From Peromyscus leucopus (lineage: Eukaryota > Chordata > Mammalia > Rodentia > Cricetidae): a stretch of 64,000 nucleotides of DNA. Shown here piece after piece: positions 22,012 through 46,331 of this stretch. The stretch lies in the NCBI RefSeq assembly GCF_004664715.2, contig NC_051082.1, positions 4,400,290-4,464,289 of the forward strand, written 5' to 3'. A program made the translations under genes and the position numbers. Below the pieces are notes generated by a model. That model searched no databases. It was not told the DNA's origin and saw only the letters and a program-made list of their open reading frames with translations. Each line of letters begins with the position of its first letter. The stretch's first letter is position 1.

Positions 22012-22041
22012 GAAGAGAGGAAGTGGAGGGAGGGAAAGAGG
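21938..22041. repeat. GA-rich degenerate microsatellite
   Basis: Mixed GAGA, GACA and GAGACA units over about 100 bases. Confidence 0.9.
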
Positions 22042-22472
22042 GTGATCTGTAATTTGTCTAATTTTTCTGTTTCTAGTTTGGGGCCAAGGGCATTCTCATG
22101 TGAGCTTTTCGACTGGGTGTGTGTTAACTTCCAATGGACATACGCAATAGAGTTGGGCCAGCGTCAGGTCTTCGGCAGGCACACACTTGGCTCTCGAGGG
22201 TACTGGACCCCAGCTCTGAAGTGGCAATGGTAAATACCGTAAAGGACTGGTCCAGCTGAAGGGCTCAGAACCAGTCCCTTCAGATGAGCCTAACACAGAG
22301 CGCCGTGGGATGGGAACAGGAAACGGACACAACAGGGCTCGCTCTTGTGAACCTCTGAGGGCTGTGCAGTGAATGAGGAGCTGGGGCTGCCAGGTGTGAG
22401 AGACACACGTGACTGTTCAAGATGGAGACAGGACGCTAAGTGTAAAGGGGGCTTTGCCGTGTGCACTTGTAG

Positions 22473-22629
22473 GTTTTGTTTTGTTTTTCGAGACAGGGTT
22501 TCTCTGTGTTGCTTTGCGCCTTTCCTGGAACTCACTTGGTAGCCCAGGCTGGCCTCAAACTCACAGAGATCCGCCTGCCTCTGCCTCCCGAGTGCTGGGA
22601 TTAAAGGCGTGCGCCACCACCGCCCAGCT
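22473..22629 (-). mobile_element. B1 SINE with 11-bp target-site duplication
   Basis: Reverse B1 with the GCTTTGCGCCTTTCCTGGAA variant. TGCACTTGTAG is present at 22462-22472 and 22630-22640. Confidence 0.96.
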
Positions 22630-23667
22630 TGCACTTGTAGAGCAGGCTGAGGCTGTACCTTGGAGGCAGGGTACCTGCCTAGCATGCATGCCGCCCTGGG
22701 CTCTCTCCCGTGTCATGCATGCTTCCTGCATCATCTTCCTTTGTGGTAAGTGTCGCTGAAGTCGAGGCTGGTGGTAGAGGCTGGACCATCACAGTTCCCC
22801 TCCTGTCTCTGGGCCTCAGGATCCTTATCTGTTTATCCAGACGAGTTTTGTTCTCCTATAGCCAGGCTGGAGGTCTAGCCTTGGCAGAAGGCAGCCTGGA
22901 GTCCTAGGGCTTTCGTCTCTGGGATACTGAAACAGAGAGTCACACATCCTCACTGCCCAGACAGGCGTCCCTCCTCGGTGAGCTGGCTGGCTGGCCTGGA
23001 AGTCCCTGTCCTCTGTCTTTGGCCCACAGTGGGCCCAGAGAATGATCCTCCCCTCTGCTGAGTGGCAGCAGCAAGAAAGGGGGGGGGGGAGGCTCATCTC
23101 CAGCTGGCCAGGGAGATAGGTCTTCTTGTGCCCATGAACCCCTCCCTCCCCACAGGCCTGTCCACAGGGGCTTGGGATCAGCCAGCAAAGTCAGGCTGCT
23201 CACTAGAGCCAGGGGACATGAGGTCCCTTTGCCAGGCTGAGTTCTGTCCCTGGGAGCAGCACGGTGCCCAGCCCCACCCCTTGCTCTGTGCCCCCTCCAC
23301 TGCCGGAGACTTTGACCTTGTGTTCCAGTCCTTGCTGGTGGGCAGAGGGCTGAAGTCAACACACCCCGGAATCGGGAGCATTCCTGCGGGAACCGGGAAC
23401 CTGCAACCCCACATCTTTCTTCTCCAGACACCCGGCACAAGAGGTAAGTGGCAGATGTACGCTTGAGCCAGGGCAGGGGACAGAGCAACATGGTGTCTTC
23501 CCCAGGTCAACAACTGTGTTTGAAATTGGTGACCAAAAAAAGGGACAGGCAGGAAAACATCCTTCAGAGAGATGGCACTGTACCCCTGGAGTCAGGTGGG
23601 AACAGCAGGTTAAGAATGCCATCTCTCCAAGCCTCAGTTTCCCCTGATCTAAAACATGGAATCTTTT

Positions 23668-23780
23668 GTTTGTTTTTCAAGACAGGGTCTCTCTGTGTAG
23701 CTCTGGCTGTCCTGAATCTCTTCCTCCCTCCCTCCCTCCCTCCCTCCCTCCTCCTCCTCCTCCTCCTCCTCCTTCCTTCT

Positions 23781-23834
<54 letters not shown>

Positions 23835-23951
23835 GTGCTTTATAGAACTGAAACTCTCTTTGTAGACCATGCTGGCCTCGAATTCACAGAGATCCTCTTG
23901 CCTCTGCCTCCCGAGTGCTGGGATTAAAGGTGTGCACCACCACCGCCAGGC
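23668..23951 (-). mobile_element. B1 SINE interrupted by pyrimidine microsatellites
   Basis: The left part (GTTTTTCAAGACAGGGTCTC to GGCTGTCCTG, near 23715) and right part (TTTGTAGACCATGCTGGCCT to ACCACCACCGCCAGGC) are one reverse B1, split by the repeat block at 23719-23831. Confidence 0.88.
23719..23831. repeat. Compound (TCCC)n (CTC)n (CT)n microsatellite
   Basis: About seven CTCC/TCCC units, eight CTC units, then some 28 CT dinucleotides, all pyrimidine on the plus strand. Confidence 0.95.
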
Positions 23952-24672
23952 TCAGAACTCAGAATCTTTGAACAAAGTTCTTTATCATAGTATTGATTAA
24001 TTGATTTGGTATGGGGGACTCCCACATGCCGCACTCTGCATGGGGAAGCCAAAGGAAAACTCTGGGACTCACTTCTCTTCTGCCATGGGGGTCTCAGGAG
24101 TGACACACAGGCTGTCACGCTCAGTGGTAAGTGCCTTCACCAGCGGAGCCATCTTGAAGGCTCTGGGATATGGGACTTTGACTCATCTTAGAACAGGGTG
24201 AATTTGAGAATTAGAAGGCGGTTGGATATAAAATGCCTGGTGCTGAGCTGAGCCTAATAAACACACCCTAAAGGGTCTTTGTCATCATGCTGGGGAGCGG
24301 GCTTGATTTTCAATTCAAAGACGAACTGGAAATAGGCACGGCACAAGCCATATGGTGTGGCCAGGCAGAGCTGGCTTCTCGGTTCTACAAGTCCTTCACG
24401 TCCTGCCGAGAGCACGTGACAGTCAAAGGCACAAGCTGCCTTCTCCAGTTGCTTTGTCGGGGACAAAGGTTATACTCGGAGACACAACAAGGAAAAGTCA
24501 GGGCCGGCTGATTGCTGTCTGCTTAAAGATTCACAGAGTGCAGTGGGACACACGCAGGCGGGACTGGATGAGATCTGAGCACGGCCCCCACAGGCGGTGG
24601 GTGTGGCTCTCAGTTGTACCTTCTCTCCTTCAGCTTCTGTCCCTGGCTTAGGATGGCAATAAAGGACATCTC

Positions 24673-24824
24673 AGCCAGGCGGTGGTGGTGCAAGCCTTTA
24701 ATCCCAGCACTCGGGAGGCGGAGGCAGGCGGATCTCTGTGAGTTCGAGGCCAGCCTGGTCTACACAGCGAGTTCCAGGAAAGGCGCAAAGCTACACAGAG
24801 AAACCCTGTCTCAAAAAAAAACAA

Positions 24825-24866
<42 letters not shown>
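24673..24866 (+). mobile_element. B1 SINE with (AAT)n tail and 12-bp target-site duplication
   Basis: Forward B1 (AGCCAGGCGGTGGTGGTGCA to CTGTCTCAAAA) whose tail is expanded AAT. AAAGGACATCTC flanks the whole unit at 24661-24672 and 24867-24878, so the microsatellite is part of the insertion. Confidence 0.95.
24826..24866. repeat. (AAT)n microsatellite
   Basis: Thirteen or fourteen AAT units in the B1 tail. Confidence 0.97.
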
Positions 24867-24869
<3 letters not shown>

Positions 24870-25498
24870 GGACATCTCCTAGAGCAGCCAGCTGTAAGGA
24901 TGAAGGGCTTGCGTCTTCCTGATGGTGGGGTCCAAAGAGGCTCTCCTGGGCCATGCTTATCCTGACTTCATCATCTCTCTTTGTCTCTGTCTCTCTCTGA
25001 TAAAGGCAATAACCCCGCTGGTTCACCTTCGAGGACACATACTCCAAGCACTCTCGATTATAGTAACTGGCCAAAACAGGAGCATTGCATCTCCAACATA
25101 AAAATGTCAGCAACCGCAAGGAAACGGTTGACTTAATAACAGAACTGTGTGCCCTTGCAGGCCCAGAAGTTCATTACTGCAGGCATGGATGAACTTACCT
25201 GAGGCTGGGTCCACGGCTTCTATAGCCTGGCTCCTGCTCCTAATGAGGACCGCACGCCTTAATACCGCACTCCAATAACAGCTACCCATGTCGGCGTCAA
25301 ATGTGATTCATTTCTAGCGCATGCTTCTAAAGCAACTGCGTGGGACTCAGAACCTTCCCTCTTCTGGGCAGGCTGGGAGCTACGCCCCCTTGTCCAGTCA
25401 GGTCCAGTGACCCAGCTAGGCTCACACAATCAGCGTGTGTCAGAGCTAGGCCAAGCTGAGCATGTCCGCCCTGCTAATCCAGCACACTATGGACTTCT

Positions 25499-25890
25499 AT
25501 GTACTGTGTGCTTTGTAGTGTGTGCTGAGTACTATGCACTGAGTACTGTGCTGTATACTAAGTACTGAGTACTGAGTGTTGTATACTAAGTACTATGTAC
25601 TGAGTACTGAGTGCTGTGTGTTGTGTACTGTGCACTGTGAACTGTGCACTGAGTACCATGTGCTGTGTGGTGAGTACTGTCTAGTGTGTGCTGAATACTG
25701 TGTAGTGTGTGCTGTGTACTATGAACTGTGTACTGTGCACTAAGTACTGTGTGCTGTGCACGGAGTACTTACTGTGCACTGAGTACTGTGTACTATGTGC
25801 TGAGTACTGTTACTGTGCTCTATACTAAGTACTGAGTGTTATATACTAACTACTGTGTACCAAGTACTGAGTGCTGTGTGCTGTGTACTG
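25499..25890. repeat. Heptanucleotide minisatellite, consensus GTACTGW
   Basis: About 390 bases can be cut into 7-base words such as GTACTGA, GTACTGT, GTGCTGT, ATACTAA, GCACTGT and GTACTAT, with a few slips (for example near 25770 and 25810). The phrase ATACTAAGTACTGAGTA followed by GTGTTGT recurs, which suggests local block duplication. Confidence 0.9.
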
Positions 25891-26969
25891 AAAGCCCACC
25901 AGGCACCGTAACAGGAACCACCGCAGAGCCTGGAGTTGAATCCTCAAGGCAGCTGATGAGGTTGGAGTGACTCCTGTTTTACTAATGAAGTGGTCTTGTC
26001 TCGGGGGTGGGGGTGCCGAAGGGGGATAGGAAGTTCTGCTCCCTAAACCCCCAGCACCCAGGGGCGGACTTCAAGCTGCCGCCCTCCGTGTGTGGACTCA
26101 GTCCCCATTTTGGCGTCAGAAACCCCGGCCGAGTCCAGCCTTTGTGGCCTGCAGCCATCCCCCTTAGCAAAACTAGGCCGTATTGAGAATGTTCCGCTGT
26201 CCAGGGCCCGGGGCCCGTGTTGCCAAGAGCTGGGGTCTGTGGGAGGCCAGCTGAGTGCAGGGGAGGCGAGGTCGAGCTTGGCCCTTCCGGACACACACAA
26301 CCCCCTTGTTCTGCCTCGCGGGAGCTGGCTGAATGGCGCGAGGTCAAAAGCTGCTAGGCCTAAAACATCTGAAGGTGCAGCCAGCTCAGTCCTCCAAGAC
26401 AGTCCCATTCCTCTGCCGGAAGAGCGAGTTCTGAGGGCACACCCTGCATCAGGCATGCGCAAAGCCGCATGGGCTAGCGGGGCGGCCTGGCACCCAGCAG
26501 GGGTGCCGCAAAGGTGTGCTGCGTTCACTGAGTTCAATTCCAGCACCACCACTTGGTGGCGCTGTGTGCGAGGCACTTCAGCTGCCTTACCTGTAACGTG
26601 GGACTAAAAACAGCAGCCCTGACCTCGGAAGGACACAGGAGGCTCGGGTATGAGGATGTGTGAGGCTGTAGTTATGAGGCGGGAGCACAGGAGGGGCTCC
26701 CTCAGCATGGAAGCCCCTCCTCTGCACCGACCTGTCGCCCCCGTCCGCCCCTGAGGTGTCTCTCACCAGGCTGCAACTTAGTAGCTTGCCCAGGGTTGAC
26801 AGCTAGCAGGGCTGAGCCGGTACCCCTGACCACTGGACTACCCTGTGTAACGGTGGCTGGGCACCCAGGGAGCTACTGCGGTTATCCGCCCGCCGAGCGA
26901 CTTTCGGCACGTGATTTCCCTCTGCACGCCTCCGGGCTTCTACTTGCAAAACAGGGACGTGGAGGATGG

Positions 26970-27150
26970 AAAGACGGTCAGTAAACAGTAAAGAGCGTGT
27001 GCTGCTTTTCCAGAGGACCCAAGTCCAGGTCTCGGGGCTCACAATCACCTGTAACTCCAGCTCCAGGATGCCCTCTTCTGGCCTCCACTGACACCTTGCA
27101 CTCAGGTGTGCGCACACACACACACACACACACATCCCTAAAAGAAAAGA
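26970..27150 (+). mobile_element. B2/B3-type SINE with CA tail
   Basis: TGCTGCTTTTCCAGAGGACC, GGGGCTCACAATCACCTGTA, ATGCCCTCTTCTGGCCTCCA, then CACACACA. It ends about 180 bases before the first Dao coding exon. Confidence 0.88.
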
Positions 27151-27335
27151 AAAGAACACATTTTAAAAATTGGGAGACTACCTCTTACGTTCTAGAATCT
27201 TGGACTCTCAGTCATCACCCACGGAAGCGACTCGGCAGCAGCGTGTCTGGTGCTTTCTGAGCCGTCAGGAGCCCACCGTCATGGCGGTGACGACAGTGAC
27301 CCTCAGTCCGCTCTCTCCTCTCGCAGGCTGGTGTG

Positions 27336-40852
<13,517 letters not shown>

Positions 40853-41320
40853 GGATGCTAGTGACCATCATTTGCACCATGAGAACACCCCAGTGCCATA
40901 CAGACAATTAACTGACACTCTCTCCTTGATGATTTTGCAAACCTCCCACCTCCCCGGCTTTCTTAGGCAAAGGTGTGGGGAAACCCTGATGCTCCACTCA
41001 TCCATCACGGCCTGGTCCTTCCCATGCATCCCATCTGGTAAAGCATCTGCAGGGATCCTGGCTGGTCCTAAACTAGTCTACACGAGACAGGCAAGATCTA
41101 AGATCATGTAGCAATCCAGTTCTCCCAACAGAACGATGGTACTGTGGCTGGTTGTACTGGGCGGCAGGGTCTGCGCTCAGTCTGTTAGGAGTGGTCTGGA
41201 AACCTTTGCTTAGAACTCTGATGAGTGGTTTGCCACACATTTGATGTCACCGGTGGAAGGGAGGCTCCCGCCCTCGGCACTCCGCTGGTCAACGTTATTA
41301 AAACACTCTTTGGATTGCCA
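40853..41320 (+). other. Dao: Dao 3' untranslated region (inferred)
   Basis: Sequence following the Dao stop. An ATTAAA at 41297-41302 is the first plausible polyadenylation signal; an AATAAA at 41816-41821 is an alternative further on. The end is inferred. Confidence 0.5.
41297..41302 (+). terminator. Dao: Candidate Dao polyadenylation signal ATTAAA
   Basis: ATTAAA lies 445 bases after the stop in ACGTTATTAAAACACTC. A common variant hexamer; no transcript evidence. Confidence 0.4.
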
Positions 41321-41596
41321 AACTCTCTTCAGGGTTGGTCCTAAGACATGCTTTCCTCTCTTTCCCACCACCACGAGGGGCGTCTTGGTGGTCTTGAGGA
41401 GACTTGATCTAGGTTGTACGTGTATGTGTGAGGGTCAGGGAAAGAGGGGGAGATCATAGTTCAGGACCTTGAGCGTGCAAGGTAAGTGCTCCACCACTGA
41501 CCGAACCCCACCGTCTTGAGACCTGAAATCAGAGAGAGGAGCGTACAACCTTGGTACACTGAATGACTATTTTTACATTTGTTAATCTGTCGTGTC

Positions 41597-41753
41597 CATG
41601 TGTGTGGGTGTGAGCATCCATGGTCGTGATATCTTGGGGTCAGAGGACAACCTGTAGTGGTCAGTTTTCTCCTTCTACCCTGTGGGTTCCAGAGATCGAA
41701 TTCAGGGCATCAGCAAGAACCCCTACCCACCGCGTCACCTCACCAGCCTACTG
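41597..41753 (-). mobile_element. B3-type SINE, reverse
   Basis: GGGGTCAGAGGACAACCTGT, GTGGGTTCCAGAGATCGAAT and CGTCACCTCACCAGCC. Confidence 0.8.
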
Positions 41754-41869
41754 AACATCTGTCGACATTTTCTGAAATACTTTCTCATGTGGAGAGAAAC
41801 AGATGACATCCCCACTAATAAACAGGGCGTCTGGAACAGGGTGGCTTCAAATCAGACCCCAGCCCTACT

Positions 41870-41903
41870 GCTCCGGGTCCATTTCTGCTCCGGGTCCATT
41901 TCT
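41870..41903. repeat. 17-bp direct tandem duplication
   Basis: GCTCCGGGTCCATTTCT occurs twice in a row. Confidence 0.95.
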
Positions 41904-42265
41904 GCTCAGAGGCATGGAGGCTCCGGGGCAGACCTTGCACTGCTCAAAAACACTGATCTTAAAAAAAAAGGTATTCTTTTGTTGTGTACATGTGTTGAGA
42001 GGTCTTAAGTTGGGGTTTCTATGTAGCCAGGGGTTGGACTTGAACTCATGATCTTCCTGCTTCTGCTTCCCAGGTGCATGGAGTCATGCCCAGGTAAAGC
42101 AGAATCTGTCCCTCTCTCTCTTCCTTCCTCCCTCTCCCTCCCTCCTTCTGTGTCTCTGTTTCTCTCTCTTTGTCGCTCTGCTGTGTGTGTGTGCACGTGT
42201 ACGCACATGTGCGTGCAAGAGATAGAAAGAGAGAGTGCATGTGTGCATGTGTGAGTGTTTTGCTG

Positions 42266-42381
42266 TTGAGGGGGTCTCATGAAGCCCAGGCTGGCCTCAA
42301 ACTCACTATGTAACCGAGGATAACCTTGAGCTTCTGACCCTCCTGCTTCCCCCTCCCAAGTGCTGCGATTACAGGTGTGTA
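42266..42381 (-). mobile_element. Old B1-like SINE
   Basis: GGTCTCATGAAGCCCAGGCT and CCAAGTGCTGCGATTACAGG; diverged. Confidence 0.7.
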
Positions 42382-42410
42382 CTTAACTTTAAACTTAAAA
42401 ACACTTCAAG

Positions 42411-42561
42411 AGGCCAGGCAGTGATGGTGCAGGCCTTTAACCCCAGCACTCGGGAGGCAGAGGTAGGCCTCTGAATTCGAGGCCAGCCTGGTCTACAGAT
42501 CTAGTTCCAGGACAGCCAGGGCTGCAAAGAGAATCCCTGTCTCAAAAAACAAAACAAAATG
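42411..42561 (+). mobile_element. B1 SINE
   Basis: GAGGCCAGGCAGTGATGGTG to CCCTGTCTCAAAAAAC with AAAAC tail. Confidence 0.93.
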
Positions 42562-42689
42562 AAAAAACACTTGGGTAGAAACTACAACTGTCTTCATTGT
42601 AGGCCCCCAGAGAACACTCCTGCCCTGACTTCTAGTTTCTTCCTCACTGGAGCTGGGTTATTTGAGGATGAAGAAGTGAAAAAGACCAG

Positions 42690-42906
42690 TTGGAGGGAGG
42701 GAGAGAGAGAGAGAAAGGAAGAGGAAGGGAAGGGGAGGGGGAAAGGATGGGAGAGGAGAGGAAAGGAGGAGAGGGAAGAGGGGAGGGGGGGGGAAGGGAG
42801 GAGGGGGAGAGGGGAGGGGAGAAAGGGGAGGAGAGGGGAGGGGAGAAAGGGAGGAGAGGGGTGAGGGGAGGGGAGAAAGGGGAGGGGAGGGAAGAGGAGA
42901 GGAGGC
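42690..42906. repeat. Homopurine G/A tract, about 215 bp
   Basis: Plus strand is G and A only except for two T (near 42748 and 42861). Words GGGGAGGGGAGAAAGG and GGAGGAGAGG recur. It offers many G runs for quadruplexes and could form a triplex. Confidence 0.93.
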
Positions 42907-42992
42907 AAAGTGCAGGCTGCCAGTTGTTACTCAGGAGAGCTGAGCTGTCCAGGAAAACTTCAAGAAATTCCAGATTCAAGGAAACGTGGCCG

Positions 42993-43086
42993 AGCTGGGC
43001 AGTGGTGGTACACTAGGGAGCCCGAGACAGGAAGGTCAAGGGAATGGGGCTAGCCTGGGCTACACTGCGAAAGTCTGTCTCAATTA
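42993..43086 (+). mobile_element. Truncated B1-like SINE
   Basis: GAGCTGGGCAGTGGTGGTAC and CTAGCCTGGGCTACACTGCG; middle deleted. Confidence 0.65.
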
Positions 43087-43388
43087 TCAACAACAACAAT
43101 AATAATAACCACAGCAAATGAAAACGTGACTGTAAGGACGCGGTTAAAGGAGGGCTGGACGCCAAACTGTCTCCATGAAGAGGCCACCGTGTCCTCCTCC
43201 CTTTGACAGTGTCGTCTCCATCAAACTCGAGGTCCCGATGCTGCCCGCAGCCGGGTGGCTGCACCTCCCAGGAGAGAAGATTGTGTCACTTCCTTGGATG
43301 GACCGAGTTAGCCGACGCTGGGGCGGAGTGTCACTAGACGCTGTCACCAATGACCAGACATAGGCCCTGTGGTGTCCGTCACCAACGT

Positions 43389-43394
43389 TTTAAT
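43389..43394 (-). terminator. Svop: Candidate Svop polyadenylation signal ATTAAA
   Basis: ATTAAA on the minus strand in CTTATTAAAACGTTGG, about 1.3 kb past the Svop stop. Candidate only. Confidence 0.35.
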
Positions 43395-44709
43395 AAGAGA
43401 TGAATGCACAACGCACACCCGGCTTCCTTGCAGCGTGCGCATTGAGCCGTGGGTCGGTTTCCTCTGGCCTTGGATGGGGCCTGGCGGTTTCCTTCCTTCC
43501 TTCCTCCCCCAGAGCGTTTCCTCCCTTAACCTCGGGAGAAGGCTCGTGTGTTTTGGAATCTGGGAGTACACGTGGACTGCCGAGACCTCCCTCCGGCCCT
43601 TCCTCCCGAGGCCCAGACAATGGCTTTTCCCCTCCCCGCCGACATGGACTTCTCTGATCCTTGCGCCAGGGCATCCTCCCAGGACCCGCCTCTGCAGGGC
43701 CAGCGCTGCCCTCGACAGACGGGCAAGAGAGAAAGCAGACCCAGGAGGAGCAGTGAGCTTCGGGCCCCAAGACTGAGTGGCCTGCAGCAGGGGCTTCACC
43801 CCGGAGACCCCTCAGCCCGTGCAGCTGTCCTCACACGGCACAGTCCCGAAGCCTGAGTAAAGTGGGACTCACCATTCTGTAGGGCTGAAGAGGGAGCCTG
43901 AACAGAGGGCCCAGAAATCCTTTGGCTGCTTCAGCCGAGACCGGCTTTGGGCTTGAACCTCCCCTCAGCCTCAGTCTCCAATTTCCAGGTTGGGGACCGA
44001 GGTAACAGCTTTCTGAGGCGATCCCCTGGTGGGCACCTAGCTCTCCCCAGAGACATAATAGGACCCTCTGCAGCCAGAGATAGCAATTCCAGAGGGAGGG
44101 GGGCCAGGCGGGGGCTGCTTGGCTCAAACCAGATGCACATTTATCTGCCAGTTTCCACCCGGCAGGCCCCAGAGAGACATCTAGAAGGGCCCAGCCAAGG
44201 AAGCAGTGGGTGTCTCTGGCTCCATAAAAGCTGCTTGGGCCAGACACTAGCTCACCTTAATTCCAAAGAAAGCCTGGGGCCAGGGAGCAGAAGAAACCTA
44301 CTGGACGAAATGGCAGGTGTCACTGGAGTCGTCTGGGCCCAGACTGTATCTATGGAGCTCTGTGGGTGGTGGCTCCCCAAGGGTATGACTGGGTAACTAT
44401 ATGACATCTGCTCAGCTGGCCCTGAGCATCCTGGGACCCTCCCACAGTAGCAGTTTCCCCATGCAGATGCACAGTGATGTACAAACCTTCCCCCACCAGA
44501 GAGAACCCCCCGGAGTGAATGCCACCCCGTCTTCCCGGGATGGGTGACCCTCGATGAACATGGCCAAACACAGCTAAGACACAAAACCCTGTTGGTCCAC
44601 ATCACCCTCTTGGGTAAGTTCTCGATGTCGGCAGTGACCTTAAGTGGCCCGGCTGGGCTCTGCCAGCTCCCTAACCTCAAAGACCAGCTCAACCCCCAGG
44701 GGTCGGTCA
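43395..44709 (-). other. Svop: Svop 3' untranslated region (inferred)
   Basis: Repeat-free, fairly G+C-rich 1.3 kb following the Svop stop. The lack of SINEs contrasts with the flanks and fits a transcribed, constrained 3' region. Open frames on both strands here have no recognisable product. Confidence 0.5.
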
Positions 44710-44916
44710 TCACTCCTGAGAGCCAGAGTTCGACCTGGGGACGGCTGCACTGCTGGTCCCCCGACCAACCATCTCCTGGCCCCACTCCCGGTGGCTGGAC
44801 TCTTGCAGGCCTCGGCCTTTGGTCTCGATGGGCAGAAAGCAGGAGGCCACGGCAGCCAGGAGGCAGCAGCCGCTGTAGACGGCCAAGGTCAGGTACACAG
44901 AAGATTCCAGCATCAC
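44710..44916 (-). CDS. Svop: Svop terminal coding exon
   Basis: Acceptor CTCCCCAG above 44916, TGA at 44712-44710. 68 residues start [16 protein letters not shown], cover the last membrane helix, and end PRSNSGSQE. The [19 protein letters not shown] segment is the cytosolic tail. Confidence 0.97.
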   Translation of the reverse strand: MMLESSVYLTLAVYSGCCLLAAVASCFLPIETKGRGLQESSHREWGQEMVGRGTSSAAVPRSNSGSQE

Positions 44917-46281
44917 CTGGGGAGGGAGAGGGAGGTGGAGAACATCTCAGAGCCACAGGCGGGCTGTATGACGGACAGCAAGCTGAGCACCCCCCCCCCC
45001 CCCCACCGCCCTTTCACACACAGGAGACTGAGGCTCAAGAGGGTAGACAAGCCACCAGGTATGGTGATGCACATTTCTAATCCTAGCACCAAGAGGCTGA
45101 AGCAGGAAGAGTGCATGAGTTCAAGGCCAGCCTGGGCTACAGAATAAGACATATCTCAACAGATAGCCTAAGGAGCATATTCAAGCTTATATAATAAGGA
45201 TAGGCTGAGATTTGAACTCAGGTCCCGTTGGTCTTAAGATTCTGTACACTGGCCGGGCAGTGGTGGTGCACGCCTTTAATCCCAGCACTCAGGAGGGTAG
45301 GGGCAAGAGGATCCTGAGTCCAAGAGAGTCCCAGATATACAGTAAGACCCTGGGTCAAAAAACCAAAACCAACCAAACAAGACTATATTCACTGCTGGCT
45401 GCCTCCTGGGTCTGTACTGGGGCAACACTTGCCTGAGCAATGAACGGAGTTATGAGGGCGCCCACTCTCGCCATGCCGCTGCAGGTACCCAGGCCCAGTG
45501 CCCTCGTCGCCGTGGGGTACACCTGGAATGTCAGTGTGTCAGCCAGATGTCATGGGGAATGCAGAAATCCCTCACCCCTTCCCAGTTAGACAGACAGGAC
45601 TAACTCCCCTGGGCAGGATGGGAAAAGGGCAAAGGAGGTCGGAGGTTCCCCCAAGGCAGCGAGCACAAGGTTGGCCGTGAGCAGGAGCCCATTTACCTCT
45701 TTGTGTTTCACTGTGGGGAGGTACTCCACAATTAGATTTTCTAGTTAACAACAGTGTTTCTAGTTAGCAACAAGAGTGTTTGCCTGGCATGGTGAGACCC
45801 TGGGTTCCATCCCAGTATAGTGGAAAAAGCTATGCATACAGTTCAGTAGGGAGCGCTGGACACCATGTATAATACACAATACACACACATAATTACTGAT
45901 TATACATAGGTGTCTAGCACATGGCTGGAACTCCATACAGAAAGAAGAAAGGGATTAAATTAATACTACAGTTCTGTTTTTCTCTGCTGGAGAGCTTCAA
46001 GAGTTCCAAGCTGAATTCGGCAATGACTGCTCCCTGCAGGTGCTGTGACCTGTACTTATTTCAGCCACACTGCATGAACCTTCTGCTCATCCCAAGCTAA
46101 TGGAAGCAGGACACAGATGGGGTGCACTGCACCCCCAAGACGCTTCTGCATGTGCCATTTTGAGTGGCTTCATTCTGTTGGAAAAGCCGTTGGCCCGCTC
46201 CCATGCCCGTGTCTGGCTTTCTACACTAGTTTTGTTTGTTTCTTATTTTGTTGTCTGAGAGTGTGTTTGGATGGATGACTG

Positions 46282-46331
<50 letters not shown>

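Larger units (their letters stand above)
14097..27326. other. Ssh1-Dao interval
   Basis: About 13 kb between the Ssh1 promoter and the first coding exon of Dao. It should contain the non-coding first exon and promoter of Dao, but I could not place them. Most of it is SINEs, an L1 tail, LTR-like repeats and microsatellites, listed separately. Comparatively unique stretches remain at 14100-14870, 16590-17090, 18790-19110, 19390-20160, 22030-22440, 22640-23660, 24880-25490 and 25890-26970. Several long open frames there overlap on both strands and look fortuitous. Confidence 0.6.
41321..43388. other. Dao-Svop convergent spacer
   Basis: About 2 kb between the candidate transcript ends. Holds a reverse ID-like fragment (about 41410-41510), a reverse B3 (41597-41753), a 17-bp tandem duplication (41870-41903), old SINE pieces, a forward B1 (42411-42561) and the homopurine tract. 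Confidence 0.65.
44917..45432. other. Svop last intron (GC donor)
   Basis: 516 bases with a C run (44989-45004) and two forward B1-like SINEs. Its donor is GCAAGT. Confidence 0.85.

Noticed and set aside
22940..23491. 183-codon minus-strand frame
   Set aside because: Overlaps a plus-strand open frame over most of its length; proline- and glycine-rich low-quality translation with no family match.
26043..26607. Open frames of 171 and 177 codons on opposite strands upstream of Dao
   Set aside because: Fully overlapping on both strands, no recognisable product. The region might contain the Dao promoter, but I could not identify it.
42559..43016. Gly/Glu/Arg-rich and Pro/Ser-rich frames in the purine tract
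   Set aside because: Translations of a homopurine repeat.
43344..43856. Overlapping frames of 85-151 codons in the Svop 3' region
   Set aside because: Several frames are open on both strands at once; composition effect in a presumed untranslated region.
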